DNA of 64,000 nucleotides from Oceanihabitans sp. IOP_32 (GCF_009498295.1 NZ_CP040813.1:1097001-1161000); one strand, 5' to 3'. Shown: positions 51,387-60,729, counted from the stretch's first letter. The notes: generated from the sequence alone by a model not told the origin. Numbers and translations: made by a program.

Positions 51387-54284
51387 TTACCCTACGATAT
51401 TGACAATCTTTCCAGGTACTACAATCACCTTTTTAGGTGTTCGTCCTGCCAGTTGTTCTTGTGTTTTCTCGTTTGCTAACACGGCTTTTTCAATATCGTC
51501 TTTACTCATATCTAAAGGCAACTCCATAGTAAAACGCATTTTTCCGTTAAACGAAATGGGGTAATTTTTGTTGCTTTCTACTAGGTGCTTCGCCTCAAAT
51601 TTTGGGAATGTGGCCGTGGCAATAGATGTCTTATGACCCAATTTTTGCCATAATTCCTCTGCAATATGTGGGGCATAAGGAGAAATTAAAATCAATAAAG
51701 GCTCTAAAACAGTTTTACTTGTGCATTTTTGAGCTACCAATTCGTTAACGGCAATCATAAATGTTGACACCGATGTATTAAACGAAAAACTCTCGATATC
51801 TTCTTGTACTTTTTTAATGGTTTTATGTAGAGTTTTTAATGCTTCTTGGGTTGCTGGTGCATCGTTAACCCGTAAACCATTTTCATCAACATATAGTTTC
51901 CAAAGTTTTTTAAGGAAAGAGTGCACTCCAGAAATACCCGCAGTATTCCATGGCTTATACTGCTCTAAAGGGCCAAGAAACATTTCGTAAAGACGCAGAC
52001 TGTCTGCTCCATAATCTTTAACAATATCGTCTGGATTAACGACATTTAATTTAGATTTAGACATTTTTTCTACATCTCTTCCTACCGTATACACACCATC
52101 TTCTAACAAGAAATCTGCACTTGCATAATCTTTTCCAAATTCACTATCATTTTTTAGTGCTTCGATATTCAATTCATCTGATGCGTTCACATAGCCTACT
52201 TTAACATGTATAGGAATTAAGTCGACTAAGGCAGAATCTGAACCGACAAAATCTCTAACGATGTCTTGAGCGACTTCAAACGTCTCTTTACTGTTAAATT
52301 TATCCCATACCGATTTAGGAACGTACTTGTTAGGGAAGCCAGACACGCGATAAACAAAAGCACTCGTCCCCAAAATCATGCCTTGGTTAATTAATTTTTT
52401 AGCAAACTCATCAACTGGTACTTCGCCTTTATCGAATAAGAATTTTTGCCAAAACCGCGCATATAATAAATGGCCTGTGGCATGCTCGCTCCCACCAATA
52501 TACAAGTCGACATCTTTCCAATAATTAAGGGCTTCTTTACTTGCAAACACTTCGGTGTTATGGGCGTCCATATAACGGTTAAAGTACCAAGAACTTCCTG
52601 CCCAACCTGGCATGGTATTAAGCTCTAAAGGATGAATGTGCTTATTGTCGATTAAATCGTTTGAAACCACTTCGTTTTTAAGGGTATCCCAAGCCCAAAC
52701 CGTAGCATTGCCCAGTGGAGGTTCGCCAGTTTCGGTAGGTAAATATTTTTCGACTTCTGGTAGTTTTATGGGTAAATGTTCTGCGCTAATCATTTGCGGC
52801 ATCCCCTCGACGTAATATACAGGAAACGGTTCGCCCCAATAACGCTGGCGACTAAACACAGCATCGCGTAAACGGTAATTGGTTTTCCCTACACCTTGAC
52901 CCATTTGCTCCAACTCGAAAATAACGCGCTTGGTAGCCTTCTTATAATTCATCCCGTTAAGAAAATCACTATTACCAATAATGGTTTTTTCTTTCTCTGA
53001 AAACGCTTCTTCTGAAATATCAACCCCTTCAAAAATATTAGGTATAGGTATATTAAAATGCTTAGCAAAATCGTAATCGCGCTGATCGCCACAAGGTACA
53101 GACATAACAGCGCCGGTACCGTATCCAGCTAAAACATAATCGCCAATCCAGATTGGAATAGGTGCTTTTGTAAACGGATGTTCTGCATAAGCTCCAGTAA
53201 ACACACCAGATATGGTTTTTACATCGGCCATTCTATCGCGCTCACTGCGCTTAGATGATGCCAAAACGTAAGCTTCTACAGCATCTTTTTGCTCTGAGGT
53301 TGTTATTTGTGAAACTAAGTCGTGCTCTGGTGCTAATGTCATAAAACTAACGCCAAAAATAGTGTCTGGTCGAGTGGTAAACACATCTATAACGGCTTCG
53401 TGGTTTTTTACTTTGAATGTTACAGAAGCCCCAACAGATTTCCCAATCCAATTACGCTGACTTTCTTTTAAAGCATCGGTCCAATCAATATCATCTAAGC
53501 CCTGTAATAAACGTTCGGCATAAGCAGAAATACGCATGCTCCATTGGGTCATTTTCTTACGTATCACAGGATAGCCTCCACGTTCTGATACGCCATTAAC
53601 AATCTCGTCGTTTGCTAAAACGGTGCCTAAATCTGGACACCAGTTCACTTCGGTTTCTGCTAAATAGGTTAATCTGTATTGCAATAAAATTTCTTGCTGC
53701 TTCTTTGATGAAAACGCATTCCAATCATTTGCAGAGAAAGATTCAATATCGTCATCGCAAACTGCATTTACTTTTGTGTTTCCTTCTGAAGCAAATATTC
53801 GTTCTAATGTTGAAATCGCCTCAGCTTTATCTGAATCTTTATTGTACCAAGAATTAAATAATTGAATAAAAATCCATTGTGTCCACTTGTAATAACTCGG
53901 GTCTGAGGTTCTTACTTCCCGAGACCAATCGAACGAAAATCCAATTTGATCCAATTGACGGCGGTAGGTTTTAATATTTTCTGCGGTGGTAATAGCCGGG
54001 TGCTGCCCGGTTTGTATAGCGTATTGCTCGGCCGGCAAACCAAAGCTATCGTAACCCTGAGGATGCAAAACGTTAAACCCTTGATGCCTTTTGTAACGCG
54101 CATAAATATCGGAAGCGATATATCCCAACGGATGCCCTACATGTAAACCTGCACCACTTGGGTAGGGAAACATATCTAGAACGTAATATTTTGGTTTTTC
54201 GCTACTATTCTCGGCTTTAAACGTTTGGTTTTCGGCCCAATATTTTTGCCACTTGGCCTCTATCTCGTTAAAATTGTATTGCAT
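51387..54284 (-). CDS. leuS: Leucyl-tRNA synthetase
   Basis: 965 residues. The class I signature is HVGH at 48-51 (PYPSGAGLHVGHPLGY). A large editing domain has TTRPDTIFGVSFM, and the KMSKS loop appears as EKMSKSKLNVV. The length is somewhat above the E. coli enzyme because of an insertion near 120-190 (SDKAEAISTLERIFASEGN). The enzyme charges tRNA-Leu and edits mischarged products. The leader contains a terminator-like stem. Confidence 0.97.
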   Translation of the reverse strand: MQYNFNEIEAKWQKYWAENQTFKAENSSEKPKYYVLDMFPYPSGAGLHVGHPLGYIASDIYARYKRHQGFNVLHPQGYDSFGLPAEQYAIQTGQHPAITTAENIKTYRRQLDQIGFSFDWSREVRTSDPSYYKWTQWIFIQLFNSWYNKDSDKAEAISTLERIFASEGNTKVNAVCDDDIESFSANDWNAFSSKKQQEILLQYRLTYLAETEVNWCPDLGTVLANDEIVNGVSERGGYPVIRKKMTQWSMRISAYAERLLQGLDDIDWTDALKESQRNWIGKSVGASVTFKVKNHEAVIDVFTTRPDTIFGVSFMTLAPEHDLVSQITTSEQKDAVEAYVLASSKRSERDRMADVKTISGVFTGAYAEHPFTKAPIPIWIGDYVLAGYGTGAVMSVPCGDQRDYDFAKHFNIPIPNIFEGVDISEEAFSEKEKTIIGNSDFLNGMNYKKATKRVIFELEQMGQGVGKTNYRLRDAVFSRQRYWGEPFPVYYVEGMPQMISAEHLPIKLPEVEKYLPTETGEPPLGNATVWAWDTLKNEVVSNDLIDNKHIHPLELNTMPGWAGSSWYFNRYMDAHNTEVFASKEALNYWKDVDLYIGGSEHATGHLLYARFWQKFLFDKGEVPVDEFAKKLINQGMILGTSAFVYRVSGFPNKYVPKSVWDKFNSKETFEVAQDIVRDFVGSDSALVDLIPIHVKVGYVNASDELNIEALKNDSEFGKDYASADFLLEDGVYTVGRDVEKMSKSKLNVVNPDDIVKDYGADSLRLYEMFLGPLEQYKPWNTAGISGVHSFLKKLWKLYVDENGLRVNDAPATQEALKTLHKTIKKVQEDIESFSFNTSVSTFMIAVNELVAQKCTSKTVLEPLLILISPYAPHIAEELWQKLGHKTSIATATFPKFEAKHLVESNKNYPISFNGKMRFTMELPLDMSKDDIEKAVLANEKTQEQLAGRTPKKVIVVPGKIVNIVG

Positions 54285-54316
54285 CTTTATTTTTAATCGG
54301 TTAGCATGATTACAAA

Positions 54317-54365
54317 AACGTTAATGCATTTTCACATTATTAAAATGCAACTAACTCTTAACGTT
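54317..54365 (-). promoter_or_regulatory. Terminator-like stem in the leuS leader
   Basis: On the minus strand AACGTTAA pairs with TTAACGTT and TGCATTTT with AAAATGCA, making a 16-bp stem with an 8-base bulge, and TTTTTG follows. It begins 33 bases before the leuS ATG, a position suitable for attenuation. Confidence 0.45.
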
Positions 54366-54393
54366 TGGTTTTTAATCACGAATTTTAAAGCTG

Positions 54394-54401
54394 CAAATTT
54401 A
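54394..54401 (-). promoter_or_regulatory. Candidate -7 element for leuS
   Basis: Minus-strand TAAATTTG is an exact TAnnTTTG. Transcription would start near 54387, about 100 bases before leuS, and so include the leader stem. Confidence 0.45.
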
Positions 54402-54640
54402 CGTTTTTATAAATCAACTTAAAAACCTTTGTATTTAATAGTTTGTACTCCAAAAAAACACACAAGACTCAGAGAAAAACTAATATCAGGTTAAAACTTC
54501 TTTTTTTTATGACTTAACCAGGTTTCATGAAAATGTAGACTATATATAATGTGGTTATCACAACAATATTAAGATGTTTTAGTTAATATAAACAAAGATT
54601 GCCAAGACTTTGTTATTTTTACCTTTTTAATATTATTTTT
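54402..54640. other. Upstream region between leuS and ftsX
   Basis: This AT-rich sequence has no good frame. It should carry the ftsX promoter, though no strong TTG/TAnnTTTG pair could be assigned. Confidence 0.35.
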
Positions 54641-55519
54641 ATGAGTTCATCTTTCGAAAAACATCAAAAACGCAGACTTATTTCCTCCTATTTCTCGGTG
54701 GTATTAAGTATTGCTTTGGTTTTGTTTTTATTAGGTTTATTAGGCTTGCTTATTCTCAATGCCAAAAAAGTCTCAGATCATTTTAAAGAGCAGGTGGTGC
54801 TTACTATATATTTAAAAGAAAATGCCAAAGATGTAGAAGTAAAGCAACTTGAAAAAAGCCTAGCAATGGCCGATTATGTTAAATCGACCGAATACGTCTC
54901 TAAAGAACAGGCTGCAGAATTTATGAAGGCCGAAAACGGTGAGGATTTCATGGACTTTGTAGGTTACAATCCGCTGCAAAACTCTATAGATGTGCATTTA
55001 AAAGCAGATTTTGTAACCTCTGAGCATCTGGACAAAATTTCGGCGGAAGCCTTAAATAAAAATTTTGTAGATGAAGTAACCTATGATAACGACCTTGTAA
55101 ACTTGATGAACGATAACGTGAGAAAGATAAGTCTTTGGGTTTTAGTAATTAGCGGTATTTTTACTGTAATTGCCGTGTTATTGATTAATAGCTCTATAAG
55201 ATTGTCGGTTTACTCCAAACGCTTTACTATTAAAACCATGCAAATGGTGGGCGCCACAAAACAGTTTATAAGGCGTCCGTTTGTACTTAAAAGTGTGCGT
55301 TTAGGCATAATTGGTGCCATTATCGCTTTAATTGGAATGGGTGTTGTTCTATTTTATCTCAACAAAACTTTCACAGAACTAGAATTATTAAGCAATCCCA
55401 TTTTAGTGGGTGCTCTGTTTATGTTTATTTTTGCCTTAGGCATTGTGATAACTTGGATTAGTACTCACTTTGCAACCCAACGTTTTCTAAATCTTAAAAC
55501 CGACCAATTATACTATTAA
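54641..55519 (+). CDS. ftsX: Cell division ABC-transporter permease-like protein FtsX
   Basis: 292 residues from ATG 54641 (MSSSFEKHQKRRLISSYF). A TTG further upstream would add 14 residues before the basic start. One helix near 23-45 is followed by an extracytoplasmic domain (about 46-165) and three C-terminal helices (about 167-290) with the FtsX signature TMQMVGATKQFIRRPFVLKS. FtsX works with FtsE to activate peptidoglycan hydrolases at the division site; ftsE is not beside it here. It begins a rightward row with DUF3098, uppP and truB. Confidence 0.92.
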   Translation: MSSSFEKHQKRRLISSYFSVVLSIALVLFLLGLLGLLILNAKKVSDHFKEQVVLTIYLKENAKDVEVKQLEKSLAMADYVKSTEYVSKEQAAEFMKAENGEDFMDFVGYNPLQNSIDVHLKADFVTSEHLDKISAEALNKNFVDEVTYDNDLVNLMNDNVRKISLWVLVISGIFTVIAVLLINSSIRLSVYSKRFTIKTMQMVGATKQFIRRPFVLKSVRLGIIGAIIALIGMGVVLFYLNKTFTELELLSNPILVGALFMFIFALGIVITWISTHFATQRFLNLKTDQLYY

Positions 55520-55592
55520 CAATATTTACGAATATGTTACCCTTCAATTTTAAATAAATACGTTAATTTGCACAATTGTTTTACAAAGGATT

Positions 55593-55859
55593 ATGGGAGA
55601 AAAAAAAGGAGATAAAAATTCGAAACCAGTATTTGTTTTTGGGAGAAAAAACTATAAATTCATGTTTATTGGTTTAGCTTGTATTGCGTTAGGTTTTATT
55701 CTAATGGCTGGCGGTGGCAGCGACGATCCAAATGTTTTTAGTCCCGACATTTTTAGTTGGAGACGCATTCATTTAGCACCAACTTTTATCATGATTGGAT
55801 TTGGCTTACAGGTTTACGCTATTTTATTGAATCCTAATAAATCTAATTCCGAAAAATAA
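55593..55859 (+). CDS. DUF3098 small membrane protein
   Basis: 88 residues with two helices (about 28-45 and 63-80) joined by a GGGSDDPNVFSPDIFSWRR loop. This matches the DUF3098 family. Function unknown. Its place between ftsX and uppP is a common Bacteroidota arrangement and suggests an envelope role. Confidence 0.85.
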   Translation: MGEKKGDKNSKPVFVFGRKNYKFMFIGLACIALGFILMAGGGSDDPNVFSPDIFSWRRIHLAPTFIMIGFGLQVYAILLNPNKSNSEK

Positions 55860-55916
55860 ACAGCCAATAATCGGGCTTTAAAGCCTATACTTCTCAATTA
55901 TAATATTATTTGTCAC

Positions 55917-56714
55917 ATGGACATAATCGACTCAATTATTCTTGGAATAATTCAAGGGCTAACCGAATTTTTACCCGTATCGTCTAGCGGTCATTTAGAA
56001 ATAGGAAAAGCCATTCTTGGTGATGATTCTTTACCTGAAGAGAGTTTACTATTTTCTGTAGTCCTACATTTTGCAACCGCATTAAGTACTATGGTTGTTT
56101 TTAGGAAAGATATTTTTAGCCTTGTTAAAGGAGCATTAAAATTTGAATGGAATGAAGATTTACAATTCATTTCTAAAATTGCTTTTTCGTTAATTCCTGC
56201 AGTTGCGATTGGGTTACTGTTTGAAAAACAGTTAGAATCTCTTTTTGGAGACAATATATTATTTGTAGGTCTCATGCTTATTATCACAGCCGTTTTATTA
56301 TTTTTAGCCGATAAAGCGAAAGACACCAACAAAAAGGTATCTTTTAAAGACGCCTTTATAATTGGTATTTCGCAAGCAATAGCGCTATTGCCTGGCATTT
56401 CTCGCTCTGGAGCAACCATCTCTACATCGGTATTATTAGGAAATGATAAAACTAAGGCAGCGCGGTTCTCTTTTTTAATGGTGGTGCCTTTAATATTTGG
56501 TAAAATAGCTAAGGATGCTTTAAGTGGAGATATTTCGATGGAAAGTCAGAATATAACCGCATTAGCTGCAGGATTTATTGCGGCCTTTGTATCGGGGCTC
56601 TTTGCCTGCACATGGATGATTGCTTTAGTTAAAAAAAGCAAACTCTCTTACTTCGCCTACTATTGTATAATTGTTGGTGTTATTGCTATTGTTTTTGCTT
56701 TACTAAACTCGTAA
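55917..56714 (+). CDS. uppP: Undecaprenyl-diphosphate phosphatase (BacA/UppP)
   Basis: 265 residues with about eight helices. Both family motifs are present: QGLTEFLPVSSSGHLEIG near 15-32 and LLPGISRSGATISTSVLLG near 158-176. It converts undecaprenyl diphosphate to the monophosphate needed for peptidoglycan and O-antigen precursors, in the inner membrane. One base separates its stop from the truB ATG, so the two are cotranscribed. Confidence 0.96.
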   Translation: MDIIDSIILGIIQGLTEFLPVSSSGHLEIGKAILGDDSLPEESLLFSVVLHFATALSTMVVFRKDIFSLVKGALKFEWNEDLQFISKIAFSLIPAVAIGLLFEKQLESLFGDNILFVGLMLIITAVLLFLADKAKDTNKKVSFKDAFIIGISQAIALLPGISRSGATISTSVLLGNDKTKAARFSFLMVVPLIFGKIAKDALSGDISMESQNITALAAGFIAAFVSGLFACTWMIALVKKSKLSYFAYYCIIVGVIAIVFALLNS

Positions 56715-56715
56715 T

Positions 56716-57408
56716 ATGAATTCGAAAGAAGCCTATCTTTCTGGCCAGATTTTACTTATCGATAAGCCTTTAAACTGGACCTCGTTTCAGGTGGTAAACA
56801 AACTTCGTTGGGAGCTACGCCAAGCGTTCGATATAAAAAAAATTAAAGTTGGTCATGCCGGCACACTAGATCCGCTAGCTACAGGCTTGTTAGTAATTTG
56901 CACGGGTAAAATGACCAAGCAAATCGACACCTTTCAGGGACAAATAAAAGAATATACCGGTACTTTTGTTTTGGGAAGCACCACCCCTTCTTTCGATTTG
57001 GAAACTGAAATTAACGACACCTTCGAAACCAAACATATTTCGAAGAGCTTGATTCTAAATACAACCAAACAATTTATTGGAGACATACAGCAATTTCCTC
57101 CTGTTTTTTCAGCATTAAAAAAAGACGGAAAACGCTTATACGAGTATGCTAGAGCTGGTGAGTCGGTAGAGATAAAATCGAGAACGGTAAATATTCAAGC
57201 CTTCGAAATTACAAGAATTGATGGCTTAGAAGTAGATTTTAGAGTCGTTTGCAGCAAAGGCACGTACATTCGAACTTTAGCAAACGACTTTGGAAAGGCG
57301 CTGCAGTCTGGAGCGCATCTATCTGCTTTAAGACGTACAAAAATTGGAGATTTTAATGTAGCCGATGCCGTTTCAATAGAAACTTTCATAGCATCATTAA
57401 AAGGCTAA
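56716..57408 (+). CDS. truB: tRNA pseudouridine(55) synthase
   Basis: 230 residues. The catalytic Asp52 lies in KVGHAGTLDPLATGLLV. Further family segments include YTGTFVLGSTTPSFDLE and FSALKKDGKRLYEYARAGE. The C-terminal PUA-like domain is absent, as in many Bacteroidota. It makes pseudouridine 55 in the T-arm of tRNAs. The TAA stop is the only stop in this frame until the end of the following TonB-like gene. Confidence 0.95.
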   Translation: MNSKEAYLSGQILLIDKPLNWTSFQVVNKLRWELRQAFDIKKIKVGHAGTLDPLATGLLVICTGKMTKQIDTFQGQIKEYTGTFVLGSTTPSFDLETEINDTFETKHISKSLILNTTKQFIGDIQQFPPVFSALKKDGKRLYEYARAGESVEIKSRTVNIQAFEITRIDGLEVDFRVVCSKGTYIRTLANDFGKALQSGAHLSALRRTKIGDFNVADAVSIETFIASLKG

Positions 57409-57462
57409 ATTGTTTATTTTTGCGTATATTTCGGAAATAACCTACTCAAAGTAAAAACAACT

Positions 57463-58179
57463 CTGGACTTAACAAATCAACATAAAGCGTTACTCATTAC
57501 GTTTCTTTTAACGGGTACAGTCCTGCTTTTTATTTTTAATCTCGGCTTAAAAAAACATCCAGAAATAGCCGCAGAAAGTTATTATCAAATAATACCAGAA
57601 GAAGAACTTACTGAAGAAGCTCTTGAAAAACTGGAGAAGTTAGAGGAATTAAATGCTAGCCAAGCCGAAACCAACAAAGCATTTAATGAGACTACAAAAA
57701 ATAAACCTTTTGCCGAGGCTTATAAACCCATTACGCCACCAGAAGAATACATACCAAAAAGTAACGACGCTTTCGAGCAAGAAGAAACTTTTGAAAAAGA
57801 ATATAAGGACACTTACGAATCTAAACTGAACACTGAAGCCCTTTCCTCTTTTAATAAGGTAAACGAATTACTGAAAAAACAACAAAACGAGGGTGAAAAC
57901 ACCAAAAGCAGCATTAGCTTTTCACTAAAAGACAGAGAAAAAATTCATATTCCTATTCCTGTATATTTATGTGAAGTGGGCGGCAAAATAGTGATAAACA
58001 TTACAGTAAACACCAACGGTAATGTTGTTGATGCTTACGTAAATTCTTCCTCATCGACATCTAACCAATGTCTAGTCGAGCATGCTTTAGAGTATGCAAG
58101 AGCATCAAAATTTAATGCCGATGCTAGCAAAAAAGAGCAAATAGGCTCTATAACTTTTCACTTTATTGGCAAACTTTAG
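57463..58179 (+). CDS. TonB-like C-terminal domain membrane protein with no conventional start codon
   Basis: The frame is open from directly after the truB stop to 58179 and encodes a coherent protein of about 238 residues. A membrane helix (ALLITFLLTGTVLLFIFNLG) is followed by an acidic coiled-coil-like linker (EELTEEALEKLEKLEEL) and a TonB_C-like domain (GGKIVINITVNTNGNVVDAY, then a paired CLVEHALEYAR). There is no ATG, GTG or TTG in frame before GTG 57976, deep in the last domain. I give CTG 57463 as a placeholder start; GTA 57451 and ATT 57409 are other options. A TATTTTTG box at 57415-57422 could drive it. Its end overlaps the convergent thioredoxin-like gene by 17 bases. Confidence 0.7.
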   Translation: MDLTNQHKALLITFLLTGTVLLFIFNLGLKKHPEIAAESYYQIIPEEELTEEALEKLEKLEELNASQAETNKAFNETTKNKPFAEAYKPITPPEEYIPKSNDAFEQEETFEKEYKDTYESKLNTEALSSFNKVNELLKKQQNEGENTKSSISFSLKDREKIHIPIPVYLCEVGGKIVINITVNTNGNVVDAYVNSSSSTSNQCLVEHALEYARASKFNADASKKEQIGSITFHFIGKL

Positions 58180-58780
58180 ACTCCAGTTTGTTAAGCATTT
58201 CAGTTAAATCTGTAATAACATTTTGCCCTTTATCTTTATTGTACCAATGTTGTAAATCTTCTTTAAATTCTGGAGTAATAGCACCGTATTTTGCTTTAAA
58301 ACGAGTCACATAATTTGTAGCCTCTGTTGGTCGTGGTCCAAAAGTATTCAAAACTTCGCCAGTAGCATTGTCAAGCATTATTAATTTAGGTATTGAACGG
58401 CCGCCATCTGTTAAAAAAGCATCCATTAATTCTAAATTTTCATCTCGAAGCACTAATTTTAAATCTATATTGTCGTTTAATTCGGCTACTTTATTAATAG
58501 CAGGTACCACATGTGCCGCATCCCCACACCAGCTTTCTGTTATAACCAACCAAGTCACTTTTTCTTGAACAGCCATAATTTTATCTTTAAGCTCTTCAGA
58601 AATTTTAATGGTTTTATCCCAACGCTTCATTCGGCTTTCGTTAACCTTGGTGAACTCAATTAACTCCTCAGTTTTTTCTGGTCCTGTTGTAGAACCCTCT
58701 CCAACCAACTGCTTCATTAAATCTCTGTACTCACCGTATGTCATACTGTGTTCTAAACTATTTTTTATAATAGAATCCAT
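58163..58780 (-). CDS. Thioredoxin-family protein with a single-cysteine WCGDA motif
   Basis: 205 residues with a thioredoxin-like fold. The active-site place reads ESWCGDAAHVVP (Cys85), where the second cysteine of the usual CxxC is absent. The later IPKLIMLD holds the cis-Pro. It belongs to the Thioredoxin_9-type group. Another cysteine lies at the far C-terminus (KVCQ). It may reduce or bind thiols through a monothiol mechanism, or it may not be a redox enzyme. Cytoplasmic. Confidence 0.85.
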   Translation of the reverse strand: MDSIIKNSLEHSMTYGEYRDLMKQLVGEGSTTGPEKTEELIEFTKVNESRMKRWDKTIKISEELKDKIMAVQEKVTWLVITESWCGDAAHVVPAINKVAELNDNIDLKLVLRDENLELMDAFLTDGGRSIPKLIMLDNATGEVLNTFGPRPTEATNYVTRFKAKYGAITPEFKEDLQHWYNKDKGQNVITDLTEMLNKLESKVCQ

Positions 58781-58922
58781 AATTTTTTTGTTTTTTTGAT
58801 AAAAAATTAATCTGCAAATTTAGTATCTTAACATCTTAATTTAGATGACTTTTGTCATATTATGCACATAAACCTTACAACGCCTTAAAAATTTAACTTA
58901 TTTAGGGTCTTAATCTTAGGAT

Positions 58923-59486
58923 ATGGAAAATAATAAATGTGGTTGGTGTGTTGGCGACACGCTTTACGAAACCTATCATGACGAAGAATGGGGCGTTCCC
59001 GTTTACGATGATGCTAAACTTTTTGAATTTTTAATTTTAGAAACCTTTCAAGCTGGTTTAAGCTGGATTACCGTTTTGCGTAAACGTGAAAATTTTAGAA
59101 AAGCCTTCGATAATTTCGATTATAAAAAAATAGCTACTTATAACCAAGAGAAAACAGATGCCTTACTGCAAGATTCGGGAATTATAAGAAATAAGCTAAA
59201 AGTAAAAGCCACCATTAGCAACGCACAGGCTTTTATAAAAATTCAGAAAGAATTTGGGTCGTTCTCAAAATACATTTGGGACTTTGTTGATGGAAAACCC
59301 ATTAAAAACGCGATTAGAAATTACAAAGATGCACCAACCAACACAGCGCTAAGCGACGCTATAAGCAAAGACTTAAAAAAATACGGTTTTAAATTTGTGG
59401 GTTCTACCGTTGTTTATGCGCATATGCAAGCTACAGGAATGGTAAACGACCACGAGGTGGGGTGTTTTAGGTATGCAGAGGTTTGA
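58923..59486 (+). CDS. tag: DNA-3-methyladenine glycosylase I
   Basis: 187 residues. CGWC near the start, ETYHDEEWGVPVYDD and FEFLILETFQAGLSWITVLRKRE are diagnostic. The zinc ligands of Tag (two Cys, two His) appear split between the start and VNDHEVGCF near the end. It removes 3-methyladenine from DNA after alkylation. Monocistronic. Confidence 0.95.
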   Translation: MENNKCGWCVGDTLYETYHDEEWGVPVYDDAKLFEFLILETFQAGLSWITVLRKRENFRKAFDNFDYKKIATYNQEKTDALLQDSGIIRNKLKVKATISNAQAFIKIQKEFGSFSKYIWDFVDGKPIKNAIRNYKDAPTNTALSDAISKDLKKYGFKFVGSTVVYAHMQATGMVNDHEVGCFRYAEV

Positions 59487-59589
59487 TTTTCGATAAATAC
59501 AATTATGGTTAAGTTTAGCTATACGCCATGACTGCTGCTAATTTAAATCTCCCGATAAATCTTTTTCGTAAAACACCACGCTCGTTTAA

Positions 59590-60213
59590 CTATAAATATT
59601 TTAAAAAATCATCTCTAGAAATCTCCTCGGCTCCTAAACTTTCAAGATGTTTGGTGTGCACTTGACAATCTATAAGCTTATAATTCGTATTTTGTACAAA
59701 TGTGATAAGCCCTACTTTACTTGCGTTACTTTCTTTAGCAAACATACTCTCGCCGCAAAATACGCTATTTCCCAGGTCTATACCATACAAGCCTCCAACC
59801 AAAGTATTATCCCGCCATACCTCAACAGATTTTGCATAACCTAATTCATGAAGTTTTACATAGGCCTCAATCATACTACTAGTTATCCAAGTACTTGCTT
59901 GATCTTTACGTTTTATTTTAGAACAGGCTGTAATTACCGCTTTAAACGCCTTATTGACCGTGACAGAATAATTGCCATTACGCAACACCTGTTTCATGCT
60001 TTTAGAAACCTTTAGTTTCTCTGGAAATAACACAAATCGCGGGTTAGGCGACCACCACAAAATAGGCTCCTCATTTTCAAACCAAGGAAATATACCATGT
60101 TTATAAGCGTATAATAAACGCTGTACAGACAAATCTCCACCAATAGCCAGTAAGCCCTCTGGAGTGGCTTCGTTAACATCGGGAAATTTTATATTCTGGA
60201 AAGAATACTGCAT
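59590..60213 (-). CDS. aat: Leucyl/phenylalanyl-tRNA-protein transferase
   Basis: 207 residues. FPDVNEATPEGLLAIGGDLS near 10-29, AYKHGIFPWFENEEPILWWSPNPRFVL and GLYGIDLGNSVFCGESMFA are typical of Aat. It adds Leu or Phe to the N-terminus of proteins with basic first residues, marking them for ClpAP-type degradation. A terminator (60234-60269) separates it from the DUF3127 gene upstream. Confidence 0.95.
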   Translation of the reverse strand: MQYSFQNIKFPDVNEATPEGLLAIGGDLSVQRLLYAYKHGIFPWFENEEPILWWSPNPRFVLFPEKLKVSKSMKQVLRNGNYSVTVNKAFKAVITACSKIKRKDQASTWITSSMIEAYVKLHELGYAKSVEVWRDNTLVGGLYGIDLGNSVFCGESMFAKESNASKVGLITFVQNTNYKLIDCQVHTKHLESLGAEEISRDDFLKYL

Positions 60214-60233
60214 TGTAATTTTCTTATTAAAAT

Positions 60234-60269
60234 AATAACCTCAACGCTTTAACAAACATTGAGGTTATT
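60234..60269 (-). terminator. Terminator of the DUF3127 gene
   Basis: AATAACCTCAA and TTGAGGTTATT form an 11-bp perfect stem with a 14-base loop, followed leftwards by a T-rich run. Confidence 0.82.
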
Positions 60270-60351
60270 AAAATTAGAACTCTAAAAACATTATTGTATT
60301 ACCTATTATAGATTATATAATTGTTAAACAATACCGTAATTGAGTTACTAT

Positions 60352-60729
60352 TTAAAAAGGCAGATCGTCGTGATCGTCTTCCTTTAAATTCGATGCTGGC
60401 TCAAAAGCGTCTGTTGGTGGTACTGGTGGTAAATTCCCCTCTGAAGCCTCTGTTTGCAAAGCCTCAATTCTCCAACCTTGAATCGAATTGAAATACTTGG
60501 TTTCGCCTTGTGGGTTAACCCACTCCCTACCTCGTAAATTAATGCTTATTTTAACTTGTTGTCCAACATTATAACTGTTAAGTAAATCTGTTTTATCTTG
60601 AACAAATTCCACCATAATATGCTGTGGATATTGCTCCTCTGTAGTAACCACTACCTCTCTTTTTCTAAACCCGTTACTACCAAAAGTTTGAGTTTCTCCT
60701 ATCATTTTAATTCTTCCTTGAACTTCCAT
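60352..60729 (-). CDS. DUF3127 protein with SSB-like acidic tail
   Basis: 125 residues. The body (about 1-95) has the beta-strand pattern of an OB-like fold (MEVQGRIKMIGETQTF, REVVVTTEEQYPQHIMVEF, YNVGQQVKISINLRGREW), matching DUF3127. The last residues KEDDHDDLPF resemble the acidic DDDIPF tip of single-stranded DNA-binding protein, which recruits repair proteins. This points to a DNA-linked role, but no activity is proven. Confidence 0.85.
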   Translation of the reverse strand: MEVQGRIKMIGETQTFGSNGFRKREVVVTTEEQYPQHIMVEFVQDKTDLLNSYNVGQQVKISINLRGREWVNPQGETKYFNSIQGWRIEALQTEASEGNLPPVPPTDAFEPASNLKEDDHDDLPF

